Shown: positions 1 through 8,911 of the stretch, piece by piece
How the letters are laid out: every line of letters starts with the position of its first letter
Numbering within the stretch: the stretch's first letter is position 1
From: an uncultured Brachybacterium sp.
GTDB taxonomy: Bacteria; Actinomycetota; Actinomycetes; Actinomycetales; Dermabacteraceae
NCBI RefSeq assembly: GCF_947500705.1
Contig: NZ_CANMSY010000003.1
Coordinates: 1-64,000 of the forward strand
Reading direction: 5' to 3'
Length of the DNA stretch: 64,000 nucleotides
Position numbers and translations under genes: made by a program
The notes under the pieces: model-generated
What the model was told of the DNA's origin: nothing
Databases searched by the model: none
The model's input: only the letters and a program-made list of their open reading frames with translations

Positions 1-656
1 GTCCTATTCAGAGGCGAGCCAGCAGGTCACACCTCGGTTCGAGACCGGACCCTTACACAGCTAATGAAACACCCTCGGTCCATGACGACCTCGTGAAGCG
101 GGACTTTTCCGCCGATGACGTCAACGAACTGTGGCTGACCGACATCACCGAGCACTGGACCGACGAGGGCAAGCTCTATCTCTGCGCCATCAAAGATGTG
201 TTCTCCGGCCGGATCGTGGGCTACTCGATCAGCGACCGGATGAAGGCTCGCCTCGCGGTGAAGGCCCTGGACAACGCGATATCCAGGCGCCGTGACGCAG
301 CCGGCTGCATCGTGCATTCGGATAGAGGATCGCAGTTCAGGTCACGGAAATTCGTGCACGCCCTGAACCGTCACCACCTCATCGGATCCATGGGCCAAGT
401 CGGTGCTGCCGGTGATAACGCCGCGATGGAATCGTTCTTCTCGCTGCTCCAGAAGAACGTCCTGGACCGCAAACGGTGGCGAACCCGAGAGGAGCTGCGG
501 ATCGCGATCATCACCTGGATCGAACGGACCTACCACCGCCGCCGGCGTCAGGCCCGTCTGGGCCGATTGACCCCCATCGAATACGAGACCATCATGAACC
601 CGGCCGTGAGCCTCGCGGCCTGACACCCCAACTGTCACCTGTTCGTGCGGCAGTCC
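1..656 (+). mobile_element. IS3-family element, right part
   Basis: Contains the OrfB frame plus about 33 bp after its stop. Homology to the adjoining istA fragment ends at about 657, so the right end of the IS3 element is placed near 655. The exact terminal repeat cannot be fixed because the left end is outside the window. The element interrupts or abuts an older IS21 copy. Confidence 0.5.
3..623 (+). CDS. IS3-family transposase OrfB (catalytic domain), 5' end outside window
   Basis: Integrase-core (rve) transposase of the IS3 type. The frame is open from the window edge and an internal GTG at 93 is not the true start: residues before it (HDDLVKRDF) belong to the family. The DDE triad is visible as Asp in LWLTDITEH, Asp in HSDRGSQF and Glu in MESFFSLLQKNVLD, followed by the usual RRRRQARLGRLTPIEYE tail. 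It would catalyse cut/copy-out transposition of its own element. OrfA and the left inverted repeat lie outside the window, so intactness cannot be judged. Confidence 0.9.
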   Translation, partial: PIQRRASRSHLGSRPDPYTANETPSVHDDLVKRDFSADDVNELWLTDITEHWTDEGKLYLCAIKDVFSGRIVGYSISDRMKARLAVKALDNAISRRRDAAGCIVHSDRGSQFRSRKFVHALNRHHLIGSMGQVGAAGDNAAMESFFSLLQKNVLDRKRWRTREELRIAIITWIERTYHRRRRQARLGRLTPIEYETIMNPAVSLAA

Positions 657-938
657 CTTCAGCGTCACCCGGACCCGGGCCATCTCCCGATGGACCTGCT
701 CCCAGTCCGGCTGAGCGAACACGCTCTCGCACTCACCCCGGCCCGGGAACAACCGCGAATACACCTGCTCGTCGTCGAGCTCGGCCACGTCGACCCAGCC
801 GATCCCCACCCCGTCAGCGGCCTCGAACACCGCCCTGACCGACTTCCGGGACATGCCCTGCGAGGCAGCGATCGATCGCCCCGACAGACCCTCGGCGCGC
901 AGCTGGAGCACCAGCTTCGTTCTGATCTTCCGTACCAT
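657..938 (-). pseudogene. IS21-family transposase IstA, N-terminal fragment
   Basis: Leftward frame beginning at ATG 938 after an AAGGAG box. The first ~95 residues look like an IS21 IstA N-terminus: MVRKIRTKLVLQLRAEGLS with an HTH (GRSIAASQGMSRKSVR), then FPGRGECESVFAQPDWEQVH, ending at VRVTLK. After that, IstA similarity stops and the frame runs into the opposite strand of the IS3 element. The catalytic domain is gone, so the fragment cannot support transposition. Its outer (right) IS end faces the capsule cassette. Confidence 0.8.
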
Positions 939-2048
939 TTCCGATTGCTCCTTCGCAGTGACGACTCAGACGTCTTTCCGATAGCCAAGATGCCTCTGGA
1001 ACGGCTCCACGCAATGGGTCACCGTCCCCCGCTTAGCGACGACGAGCTCGGGCAGCTTCGTGAGCTGCTGCTCCCGCGGCCCGACGATGACCCAGGTCGC
1101 CAGCGGTCCGCTGGCCGTCCAGACCCTCGACCTCGGGGTGCCGAATCGTCGATCCGGAGGGCCGCGCCGAAGCCAATGACCTCGCACCTGTACGGCCTCC
1201 GGGGGAGGTGGCCCTGCGGGTGCCACGGGGAGAGCGGGCCCGGGCTCGACAGTGCCGGATCATCTGTCGACTCTGCGAACCGGGTGGAGCTTCTCGGCGT
1301 CTCAGAGTTGCCGAGAAAGCGTGCAAAGGAAGCCGCCGGTGCGTAAGGTATAAACCACATGTAACTGACAAGTCAGACATACTGAGCCTGCCGCGGTAGC
1401 GGCGCCCAGCATCGAGCCCCGGAAGGAGAATCATGCCCCCCCTACTACTTGCGCGACGTCGCACGTCCTGAGCACACTGCCGAAAGCCGACCCCCGTACC
1501 GATCCATCGGGGCAAGTACCAAGGGCCCCGCGGCAGAGGTGCCCAATGAGACGCGAGCGACGGCCGTAGCGAGAGAGACCAACGTGCAGCGATCAACGCC
1601 GCGCCCGCGGGAGCATCTCGCAATGATTCTCGACGAGTCGCGGCCGTGCGGCCGCACAACAGTGCTCTCTGCGCCGGGCCGAAGAGCTGCAGACCTCGCT
1701 GAGCAATCCATGCACGAGCTACGACGCACTCCGCCACGCTATCGAGCGCTGCCCGCTGGATGCTCGGCGCAGACGCCAGAGGAATGCTGGCGGGTGCCGC
1801 GACTCGTGCCAAGGCTTCGCAGCGCCGTGAATGATTCCCACTCGGCGCTCCCAGCGATAGGGCGGAACCGCCGTGGACTGCGCTCTCTCATTTCGAAGCG
1901 AGACGCCCATCAAAGAATGCTCGATTGCGCGTCCGCGGGCGCCGAGATCAACATTCTTTTTGTAGCCCTGGGTTAGACAGCCCATCACTTGTGAACTGAC
2001 CATCCCCGAGCCGAGCACGCCACACTCTTGGGCGCCCAAGGAGACCCG
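939..2048. other. Stretch without a convincing gene
   Basis: About 1.1 kb between the istA fragment and the first glycosyltransferase. Long open frames exist on both strands but have arginine/proline-rich, shadow-like translations and no recognisable domain. The part nearest istA should hold the outer end of that IS21 copy; the part nearest 2049 probably holds the promoter of the rightward glycan operon. A minus-strand frame near 1000-1150 (containing TWVIVGPREQQLTKLPEL) may be a gene remnant, but I cannot assign it. Confidence 0.5.
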
Positions 2049-3386
2049 ATGTCAACTGTCACGAAAGTCGCCACCACTTCGGCTACGCCGCGCGTACTGA
2101 TTCTCTCCCAATTCTACTGGCCGGAGGAGGCAATGTATGAACGTGATATCGCCGACCACCTGTCCACTGCCGCCGGCGCACACGTCCAGGTTGTCACCGG
2201 GTACCCGAATCGACCGGGAGGGCGAATCTACTCAAGTTACCATCAGACCTTCCGGTCCAAAGAGTACTGGCGAGGCATCGGAATAAATCGCGTACCACTG
2301 GTGATAAATCATTCCGCGAACCCTTTGGAGCGATTCGCAAACTTCGCTTCGTTCGCCCTGTCGGCGATGACGTCATTGCGCCTCGCCAAAGGTGCGGATG
2401 TTGTATATGTCTATGCCACGCCGATGACTGCAGCATTGCCGGCGCAGGTCTGGAAGTTCCTCTTCGGAACACCCTATGTACTTCATGTTCAAGACGTCTG
2501 GCCCGAATCGGTTACGGGATCCGGCATGCTGCCCCGCAGTTTGAATAGCTTTATCACCAAAGCACTCACTCCTTGGCTGACGAGCGCGTACAAGAACGCG
2601 GCCCACGTACTTGCAATATCGCCAGGAATGAAGCCTCTACTGGCTTCAAGGGGGGCTAGCGAAGAGACGACGACGGTCGTCTACAATTGGGCCCGCGAAA
2701 GCAATATCATTACTACCACAGGGCGTGAAAGCACCGAGGGAAATCTGGTGCTCGCCTATGCGGGCAACTTGGGACGCATGCAGGATCTGGGCACCGTGGT
2801 CGAGGCAGTGCGATCCGCTTCCGAAAGCCTGGAGATTGAACTTCGTATTGCTGGCGATGGGGTCGAGGAAGAATCCCTCAGGCGCCTGGCGAGCGATTCA
2901 CCCAATATCAAGTTCCTGGGCTTGATCGACCCTCTCGAGATCCACGAGCTCTACCGCGAGTCTGATTTTCAGCTGGTGACTCTACTGGACATGCCGATCT
3001 TTCGGGTCACGATCCCCTCGAAGCTTCAGGCGAGTCTGGCCTCTGGGGTTCCCGTCATCACGACGGTGCAGGGAGATGTTGCTCGGGTAGTCCAGGAGTA
3101 CGAGGCCGGGCTGGTCGCCGATCCCGAGGACGCGAACTCCCTCGCCGACGCGCTAGCGCGGGCCGCTGCGACGACTGCCGCAGAGCGGCGCCGCATGAGC
3201 CGGAACGCGAAGCGGCTGTACGAGGACCTGATGAGCAAGCGCGTGGGTCTCAACGTCATTGCAGGTGTGCTCCTCGAACACGCGGAACACAAAGCTGCAC
3301 ATCGCACTCGGCGACGGCTCGGCGAGCCTGGTTGGCTTTCGCACACCGGAGGCGGGCTCGCCACCGGGAGTATCAATCGCGATTGA
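2049..3386 (+). CDS. wbuB: GT4-family glycosyltransferase, WbuB/WcaI-like (probable FucNAc transferase)
   Basis: About 445 residues, typical length for WbuB-type GT-B glycosyltransferases. The N-terminal acceptor domain opens with VLILSQFYWPEEAMYERDIA and carries YVLHVQDVWPESV. The C-terminal donor domain has LAYAGNLGRMQDL and a late IPSKLQASLASGVPVI segment typical of GT4 nucleotide-sugar binding. ATG 2049 is chosen because AAGGAG lies just upstream; a TTG at 2028 is in frame but precedes that box. Adjacent capEFG supply UDP-L-FucNAc, so transfer of L-FucNAc to a lipid-linked glycan at the inner membrane face is the likely job. Fold and context are solid; sugar specificity is inferred. The gene is visibly less GC-rich than genes beyond 8.9 kb. 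Confidence 0.85.
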   Translation: MSTVTKVATTSATPRVLILSQFYWPEEAMYERDIADHLSTAAGAHVQVVTGYPNRPGGRIYSSYHQTFRSKEYWRGIGINRVPLVINHSANPLERFANFASFALSAMTSLRLAKGADVVYVYATPMTAALPAQVWKFLFGTPYVLHVQDVWPESVTGSGMLPRSLNSFITKALTPWLTSAYKNAAHVLAISPGMKPLLASRGASEETTTVVYNWARESNIITTTGRESTEGNLVLAYAGNLGRMQDLGTVVEAVRSASESLEIELRIAGDGVEEESLRRLASDSPNIKFLGLIDPLEIHELYRESDFQLVTLLDMPIFRVTIPSKLQASLASGVPVITTVQGDVARVVQEYEAGLVADPEDANSLADALARAAATTAAERRRMSRNAKRLYEDLMSKRVGLNVIAGVLLEHAEHKAAHRTRRRLGEPGWLSHTGGGLATGSINRD

Positions 3387-3431
3387 CAGGTTCGGGGTGG
3401 GCACTAGAGAAGACAACTAGAAAGGCATATC

Positions 3432-4460
3432 ATGCAGTCATTCGAAGGCGTAAAGGTCGCAATCACCGGCGGGACCGGCTCGTTCGGTTCCACGATGGCG
3501 AAAGATCTCCTAGCACGAGGGGTGGAAAGTGTCCATATCCTCAGCCGAGACGAGGCGAAACAAGACGCGATGCGTCGAACTATTAACGACGAAAGAATGC
3601 GCTTCTTCCTGGGGGATGTGCGCGATCAGCACAGCGTAAACAACGCGCTATCGGGAGTGGATTACGTTTTCCATGCGGCAGCACTCAAACAGGTTCCTTC
3701 GTGCGAATTCTTCCCTGACCAGGCTGTGCGCACGAATGTGAACGGAAGTCACAACGTCATAAATTCAGCGCACCAACTCGGAGTCCGTTCAGTGGTGTGC
3801 TTGAGCACGGACAAGGCTGTGTACCCGGTGAACGCGATGGGGATGTCGAAGGCCCTCATGGAGAAGACGGCCCAAGCCTTCGCTCGCAACAACCCGACTT
3901 CAGACACCAAGGTGTCGATAACGCGTTACGGCAACGTCATGTATTCGCGCGGATCGGTGATACCGCTCTTCATCAAGCAGATACAGTCGGGCAACCCGAT
4001 GACGGTCACCGAACCGATGATGACACGATTCCTCATGTCTCTGGACGAGTCCGTCGACCTCGTCTACTACGCGTTCGAGAACGCGCAGCCGGGAGATCTC
4101 TTCGTCCGCAAGGCACCTGCTACGACCATCGAGGTGCTGGCACGTGCAGTGGCGTCCCTGCTCGGAGTAGACGCACCCCAGATCGAAGTGCTCGGCACCC
4201 GCCATGCGGAGAAGCTCCATGAGACTCTCCTCAGCCGTGAGGAGATGGCGACGGTCGAGGACCGTGGTGACTACTATCGGGTCCCTCTAGACACGCGCTC
4301 CCTCCAGTACGAGCGGTACGTGGAGGAAGGGAATCGAAGTACCGCCCTCGCGGAGGATTACACGTCGGAGAACACCGAACGCCTGGACGTCGACGGGGCG
4401 AAGCGGCTGTTGATGGCGGTGCCCGAGATCCGCCGAGAAGTCGAAGGTCGAGGTCTGTGA
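3432..4460 (+). CDS. capE: UDP-GlcNAc 4,6-dehydratase (5-inverting), CapE/WbjB/FnlA-like
   Basis: 342-residue extended SDR protein catalysing the first step of UDP-L-FucNAc synthesis: C4 oxidation, 4,6-dehydration and C5 epimerisation of UDP-GlcNAc. Seen: N-terminal NAD(P) motif TGGTGSFG, FHAAALKQVPSCEFFP, and STDKAVYPVNAMGMSKALME, where the usual YxxxK is MxxxK as in CapE/FlaA1 enzymes. Length matches the family. A GAAAGG box precedes ATG 3432. Its stop overlaps the capF start, so capE-capF-capG form one translationally coupled operon behind the glycosyltransferase gene. Confidence 0.95.
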   Translation: MQSFEGVKVAITGGTGSFGSTMAKDLLARGVESVHILSRDEAKQDAMRRTINDERMRFFLGDVRDQHSVNNALSGVDYVFHAAALKQVPSCEFFPDQAVRTNVNGSHNVINSAHQLGVRSVVCLSTDKAVYPVNAMGMSKALMEKTAQAFARNNPTSDTKVSITRYGNVMYSRGSVIPLFIKQIQSGNPMTVTEPMMTRFLMSLDESVDLVYYAFENAQPGDLFVRKAPATTIEVLARAVASLLGVDAPQIEVLGTRHAEKLHETLLSREEMATVEDRGDYYRVPLDTRSLQYERYVEEGNRSTALAEDYTSENTERLDVDGAKRLLMAVPEIRREVEGRGL

Positions 4461-5536
4461 TGAGAATCGTCGTCACCGGTGCTGAGGGCTTCCTCGGCCG
4501 GCACCTGAGGCTCCGCCTTCATGCCACGACCGAGCACGAGGTCGTCGCCGTGAGCCGCGACGACTGGCCCCACTTGCCGGAGATCCTTGGCTCCGCGGAT
4601 GCGATCATCCACGTCGCCGGCGTGAACCGGGGCAGTCCGGAGGAGGTCCAAGCCGGCAATGTTCGACTCGCACAGGACCTCGCAGATGCGATCCGAACTG
4701 CCGGTCGCGAGATCCGCGTCGTTTATGCAGGCACCACTCAGCAAGGGAACGGCAGCCCGTACGGGAACGGCAAGCAGCGCGCGGCGGAGATCCTCGAGGA
4801 GGCGGAAGGCGTCGGGCTGATCGATGTCGTCCTGCCCAATCTGTTCGGTGAGCACGGCCGCCCGAACTACAATTCCTTCGTGGCGTCGTTCGCGCACGGA
4901 GTGGTCTTCGGCGAGGAATTGTCGGTGCAGGACCGGGAGGTGGAGCTCCTGCACGTGCAGTCGGCGGCGCAGACCCTCATCGACGGGCTCGACGGTGGAG
5001 AGGTCCGCATCAGGCCGCACGGCACCATGACGAGTGTGGCCCACGTGCTGGACGTGCTGCGCGAGCAGTGGGCGCTGTACCGGACGGGAGAGCTACCCCC
5101 ATTGCATGACCGTCTCCAGAGCGACCTCTTCAACACCCTCCGGTCGGTCGACGTGGGCGGGCACACCCCGATTCCTCTCACCCTGCACGCCGATCAGCGC
5201 GGCGCCCTGGTGGAAGCGGTCCGGGCGCACATGTCCGAAGGCCAGACCTTCTTTTCGACCACGAGACCGGGGGTCACCCGAGGCCAGCACTTCCACCTCC
5301 GCAAGTTCGAGCGCTTCGTGGTGCTGAAGGGCCGGGCGCGGATATCGCTCCGCCGCGTGCTCTCCGACGCCGTCATGGATTTCGATGTCGACGGTGACCA
5401 CCCTGTCGCCATTGATATGCCCACCGGGTGGGCTCACAACATCACCAACACGGGAGAGCAGGATCTGCTCACCGCCTTCTGGACAAATGAGCTATTCGAC
5501 CCGAACAACCCAGACACCTACCCAGAGGACGTATGA
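4460..5536 (+). CDS. capF: UDP-2-acetamido-2,6-dideoxy-hexulose reductase, CapF/WbjC/FnlB-like
   Basis: About 358 residues with the two-domain CapF layout: an N-terminal SDR reductase (VTGAEGFLGRHLRLRL, then IIHVAGVNRG) and a C-terminal cupin from about residue 250 (FFSTTRPGVTRGQHFHLRKF with metal-binding-type histidines, later TGWAHNITNTGEQDLLTAFW). In the known pathway it takes the CapE product through 3-epimerisation and 4-reduction to UDP-L-TalNAc-type sugars. ATG 4460 overlaps the capE stop (TGATG); an in-frame GTG at 4457 is an alternative. It overlaps capG by 4 bp. Confidence 0.93.
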   Translation: MRIVVTGAEGFLGRHLRLRLHATTEHEVVAVSRDDWPHLPEILGSADAIIHVAGVNRGSPEEVQAGNVRLAQDLADAIRTAGREIRVVYAGTTQQGNGSPYGNGKQRAAEILEEAEGVGLIDVVLPNLFGEHGRPNYNSFVASFAHGVVFGEELSVQDREVELLHVQSAAQTLIDGLDGGEVRIRPHGTMTSVAHVLDVLREQWALYRTGELPPLHDRLQSDLFNTLRSVDVGGHTPIPLTLHADQRGALVEAVRAHMSEGQTFFSTTRPGVTRGQHFHLRKFERFVVLKGRARISLRRVLSDAVMDFDVDGDHPVAIDMPTGWAHNITNTGEQDLLTAFWTNELFDPNNPDTYPEDV

Positions 5537-6711
5537 TGAGAACTCGTCTCAAAGTCATGACGGTAGTGGGCACACGTCCGGAGATTATTCGTCTGTCTCG
5601 GATCATCGCTGCCCTGGAAGAACATACCGATCACATTCTTGTACACACCGGCCAGAACTACGACTACTTGCTCAACGAGATCTTCTTCGACGATCTCGAG
5701 CTCCGTCGGCCCGACCACTTCCTGCAAGCGGACACGTCGTCCTTGGGCGCGGTGCTTGGCGACGTCCTGAAGGGCACGGAACGGGTGCTGAACCTTGTTC
5801 GGCCAGACGCGATGGTCGTCCTGGGCGACACGAACAGCTGTATCTCTGCCCTGATGGCCCGCCGCATGAAAATTCCCGTCTACCACCTCGAAGCTGGGAA
5901 CAGGTCGTTCGATCCGAACGTGCCCGAGGAGATCAACCGACACCTCGTCGATCACGTCGCGGATTACAACCTCGTGTACACGGAACACTCGCGGCGCAAT
6001 CTTCTTAGCGAGGGAATCCACCCTTCGCGAGTGGTGCTCATGGGGTCTCCCATGAAGGAGGTGCTCGAGCACAGCGCGTCCAGGATCGGCCAAAGCGACG
6101 TACTCAGCCGTCTCGAGCTGGAAGAGGGAGAATTCATCCTCGCAAGCGCACACCGCGAAGAGAATGTTGACCGTCCGGACAGGCTGGAAGGTCTGCTGCG
6201 TTCCCTTGCCGCGGTCGCCGAAAAGCAAGGCGTGCCAGTCATCGTCTCGACCCACCCACGGACGGCAAAGCGCCTGGAGCAGTACGAGCTCGATGCCGGC
6301 GTAAACGTCCGGTTTCACCCTCCGCTCGGTTTCCTCGACTACATCCGACTGCAGGAGACGGCACGTTGCGTCATCTCCGACTCCGGGACGATCTCGGAGG
6401 AGTCCTCGCTGCTCGGCTTCCCTGCCGTCACCATCCGGGACGCCATCGAGCGGCCGGAAGCGATCGACACCGGGGCGATCATCACCACTGGCACCGGTCC
6501 GGAAGACGTGGTGGATGCTGTCGCCATCACACTCGCGCAGCACGTGTCCTCCGGACCGGCCACGATCCCTGAGGAGTACCGCATTGCGGACTCCTCGCGT
6601 CGCGTACTCAACCTGATCCGTTCTACTGCGGCGACGCACCACCTTCGAACCGGCGTACGTATGAACGCTTCGCCTTTGGAAGCTTCTGGGATCGGTGAAT
6701 TACGACGGTAA
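5533..6711 (+). CDS. capG: UDP-sugar 2-epimerase (non-hydrolysing), CapG/WbjD/FnlC-like
   Basis: 392-residue GT-B-fold epimerase, last step to UDP-L-FucNAc. Seen: VVGTRPEIIRLSRI at the N-terminus, HTGQNYDYLLNEIFFDDL, VLGDTNSCISALMARR, HLEAGNRSFDPNVPEEINR, ASAHREENVD and SDSGTISEESSLLGFPAVT, all conserved in the WecB/CapG family. The NRSFD segment and CapEF neighbours favour CapG over WecB. ATG 5533 follows AGAGGA and overlaps the capF stop. A non-coding gap of about 266 bp separates it from the next glycosyltransferase. Confidence 0.95.
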   Translation: MMRTRLKVMTVVGTRPEIIRLSRIIAALEEHTDHILVHTGQNYDYLLNEIFFDDLELRRPDHFLQADTSSLGAVLGDVLKGTERVLNLVRPDAMVVLGDTNSCISALMARRMKIPVYHLEAGNRSFDPNVPEEINRHLVDHVADYNLVYTEHSRRNLLSEGIHPSRVVLMGSPMKEVLEHSASRIGQSDVLSRLELEEGEFILASAHREENVDRPDRLEGLLRSLAAVAEKQGVPVIVSTHPRTAKRLEQYELDAGVNVRFHPPLGFLDYIRLQETARCVISDSGTISEESSLLGFPAVTIRDAIERPEAIDTGAIITTGTGPEDVVDAVAITLAQHVSSGPATIPEEYRIADSSRRVLNLIRSTAATHHLRTGVRMNASPLEASGIGELRR

Positions 6712-6977
6712 GTAGCCGGCCCGAGTTAAAGTATTTCCCGTGAAAGAAGTGAGATTGTAGCGAAGCTGCAAAAGTTCGGCCGCGAAGTAGGTCGCTTATG
6801 AGTGCCGGGTGCCGCCCTGTCGACGAGAGACCTCGCAGTTAACCTGCGCCGTTTAGCCGAGTAGCGTCCATGCGATCGTGCATGTCAGCCCATCTGGAAT
6901 GCGGTTCGCAATCGTGCATCTCAATAGCCTGGGCCGGTCTCTCACTCGAAAGATCACCCGAGAGCGGAGTTTACAGC

Positions 6978-8153
6978 GTGCAACCAAAAGTGGCAATAGT
7001 TTGCGGGTACTTTGACTGGTTTAGTGGCTATCAAGAAGTCGCGCTAGCGCGTGCACTCGCGGAGTTCGCAGAGGTCACTGCATTTGCCTCCGACATCGTC
7101 AATCCAATTTTCTCCGACTCCCATCTCGAGCACATTGGAGTTGGCAGGCGGTACGGCGAACTCGATACAGAGCGATATGGGGTTAGGGTAAGGCGCTTTC
7201 GTGGCCGGGAACTAAGGTCAATGGTTGTCGCCAAAGGAGTGGCCAGAGAGCTTCGTCGGGGACGGTTTGACCTTGTGGTCCAGGTCATGCCAGGTTTCCT
7301 TCTTCCGGCAGTCGCTTCGACTGTGAGTTTAGGCTGCCCGCGAGTTGTGCTATATGGCGACAATTCCGCAATGTATGCAAATCTTTCACCGACACTCGCG
7401 CGAGCGAAGTTTGGAGTCTTCGCTGCAACCAAGGGCCTCCTGTACCGTTTTGTAAACTCTCGCGCAGAAGCCCTGTACGGATACACGCCCGAGACCATCG
7501 ATAGACTTAAGTCGTTCTCGCTTAATAAAAAGATGGACGTCATGCCGCTTGTGTACGATGCCGAGGTATTCTATACCAGTACTGATGAGCGCACCGAGAT
7601 GCGTAGAGAGCTCGGGCTCTCCGATCAGGATAAACTCGTGATCGGAATTGGCAAGATCAATCGCCAGAAGCGGTTCGACCTACTGGTTAGTGCTTTTGAA
7701 GAACTTGCACAAGAGGACTCTACTATCTACCTCGGAATTTTGGGATTATCGAACAGTGGAGCGAGTGCGGAGCTTCGTGAACGTGTAGCGAAAAGCTCTT
7801 TCCGGGACAGAATAACCCTGCTCCCGTTCGGCGACCCTCGTTCGCTGAGAAGGCTATTCAATGCTGCGGACGTCGGGGTTTGGCCCAGGATGCCCGCGGT
7901 TACAATTCAGCAGGGGATGGGGACCGGCTTACCAGTAGTACTTCCGCATAATCCTATAGTTTCCCATCTCGTAACGGACTATCGTTCTGGGGTTTACTTT
8001 TCGGAGACAGGCGATGAGTTTGAAGAGATGAAAAAAAAGATCGCGACCCAGCTCTCCGACACTAGAACTTCTCGGAATGATCGTGTTGGTAGCTCTCAGT
8101 GGTTGAGCGCGAGACAAGTAGCAGAGAAGCTTCTTAATTCCCATGTAGAGTGA
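6978..8153 (+). CDS. GT4-family glycosyltransferase
   Basis: GTG 6978, preceded by a GCGGAG box, gives about 391 residues beginning VQPKVAIVCGYFDWFSG; the 36 codons upstream look non-homologous. Donor-domain features are present: IGIGKINRQKRFDLLVSAF, LLPFGDPRSLRRLFNAADVG and a C-terminal PAVTIQQGMGTGLPVVLPH, where GT4 enzymes bind the nucleotide sugar. It lies in the AT-richer cassette downstream of capEFG and probably adds another sugar to the same oligosaccharide. Donor and acceptor cannot be deduced. Its 3' end is close to the IS21 remnant. Confidence 0.8.
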   Translation: MQPKVAIVCGYFDWFSGYQEVALARALAEFAEVTAFASDIVNPIFSDSHLEHIGVGRRYGELDTERYGVRVRRFRGRELRSMVVAKGVARELRRGRFDLVVQVMPGFLLPAVASTVSLGCPRVVLYGDNSAMYANLSPTLARAKFGVFAATKGLLYRFVNSRAEALYGYTPETIDRLKSFSLNKKMDVMPLVYDAEVFYTSTDERTEMRRELGLSDQDKLVIGIGKINRQKRFDLLVSAFEELAQEDSTIYLGILGLSNSGASAELRERVAKSSFRDRITLLPFGDPRSLRRLFNAADVGVWPRMPAVTIQQGMGTGLPVVLPHNPIVSHLVTDYRSGVYFSETGDEFEEMKKKIATQLSDTRTSRNDRVGSSQWLSARQVAEKLLNSHVE

Positions 8154-8240
8154 ATAATTCTGCACAGTTCGAACCGGTGATGGCCCTCATCGATTTTCCC
8201 CAGAGATGCTCGGTGAAGTTCCCGATGGTTGCGGGCTAGG

Positions 8241-8532
8241 TTAGCGGAGGTTGGTGCCGGTAGCGGCGCGGCAGATCTTGTCAGTTGTGAGGTGATGGTG
8301 GTGGAGTCTGCAGGAGGTGCCGTCGAGGGTGTCCACGACCGGAGCGGTGGAGGAGCCTGTCGAGGATGGCGGCGGCGACGGTGGTGTCGCTGAGGATCTC
8401 GCCCCAGGCGCCGACGGGCCTGTTCGTGGTGGTCACGATCGAGTTCTTCAAGTAGCGCTGGTTGATGACCTGGGACGGGGCTGAGGCTGCTTCGGCGGGC
8501 AGCGGGAGGTAGCCGAGCTCGTCGATCTATGC
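8241..8532 (-). pseudogene. IS21 helper ATPase IstB, C-terminal fragment (frameshifted)
   Basis: Read leftward from 8526 the translation begins at the Walker B region (IDELGYLPLPAEAAS) and continues QVINQRYLKNSIVTTTNRPV and ILSDTTVAAAILDRLLHRS, the IstB C-terminal half. A frameshift near 8330 is needed to recover the end (TLDGTSCRLHHHH, later RAATGTNLR) with TAA at 8241-8243. Walker A and the N-terminus are missing. Beyond the stop (8160-8240) are GGGGAAAATCGATGAGG and GGGAACTTCACCGAGCATC, which look like an IS21 outer end. Confidence 0.85.
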
Positions 8533-8561
8533 CAACATCCGCATAGATCGACGAGCTCGGC
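8512..8561. repeat. Perfect 21-bp inverted repeat with 8-bp spacer
   Basis: Left arm 8512-8532 (GCCGAGCTCGTCGATCTATGC) and its exact reverse complement at 8541-8561 are separated by CAACATCC. Each arm encodes the IDELG Walker B segment of IstB, one reading left and one right, so the palindrome is the seam where two istB fragments meet head to head. Confidence 0.95.
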
Positions 8562-8711
8562 ATGCTGCCCTACGGACAGGCCGCCGCAGAGTCCCCCCAT
8601 CGGCTCGTGGACGCCACCTACGCACGTCGCAGCCTCGGCGTGAGCCAACAAATGCGGCGCCGAAGTGCCCACAATGTCATGAGATCGACTATCCACGGTG
8701 GCGTGAAGTAG
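8541..8711 (+). pseudogene. IS21 IstB fragment in inverted orientation
   Basis: Rightward frame starting at ATC 8547: IDELGMLPYGQAAAES, then HRLVDATYARRSLGVS, collapsing into about 20 poorly conserved residues that end GGVK with TAG at 8709-8711. This resembles a different IstB subgroup from the leftward fragment. The conserved SNLHP-type segment and the region after it are shortened by deletion. A TAG lies directly before the IDELG codons, so it has no start and is certainly not expressed as IstB. Confidence 0.75.
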
Positions 8712-8862
8712 AACCGTCAACGATGTTCACCCGTGACGTCACATTCAGGCTCCTGCTACACCTTCAAATGCGGAGAGCCACTAAAGGTGTGGTATTTCTG
8801 CGGAAGGGACTGCCGCACTGATAGGTCAAGCCGAAACCTACTCGCGCGTCAGTTCCCGGACG

Positions 8863-8896
8863 CTGATGGCCCGGAGGAGATCCTCCAGGCCATCAG
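8863..8896 (-). terminator. Strong hairpin downstream of the ATP-grasp gene
   Basis: CTGATGGCC (8863-8871) pairs with GGCCATCAG (8888-8896), and inside it GGAGGA pairs with TCCTCC around a 2-nt loop. It sits 16 bp past the stop of the leftward ATP-grasp gene. No T tract follows, as is common for actinobacterial terminators. Confidence 0.6.
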
Positions 8897-8911
8897 CGCC
8901 CGTGCGTGCGA

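Noticed and set aside
1033-1812. Long leftward open frame between istA and the first glycosyltransferase
   Set aside because: Arg/Ala/Pro-rich translation with no domain and overlapping equally long frames on the other strand, as expected by chance in high-GC DNA.
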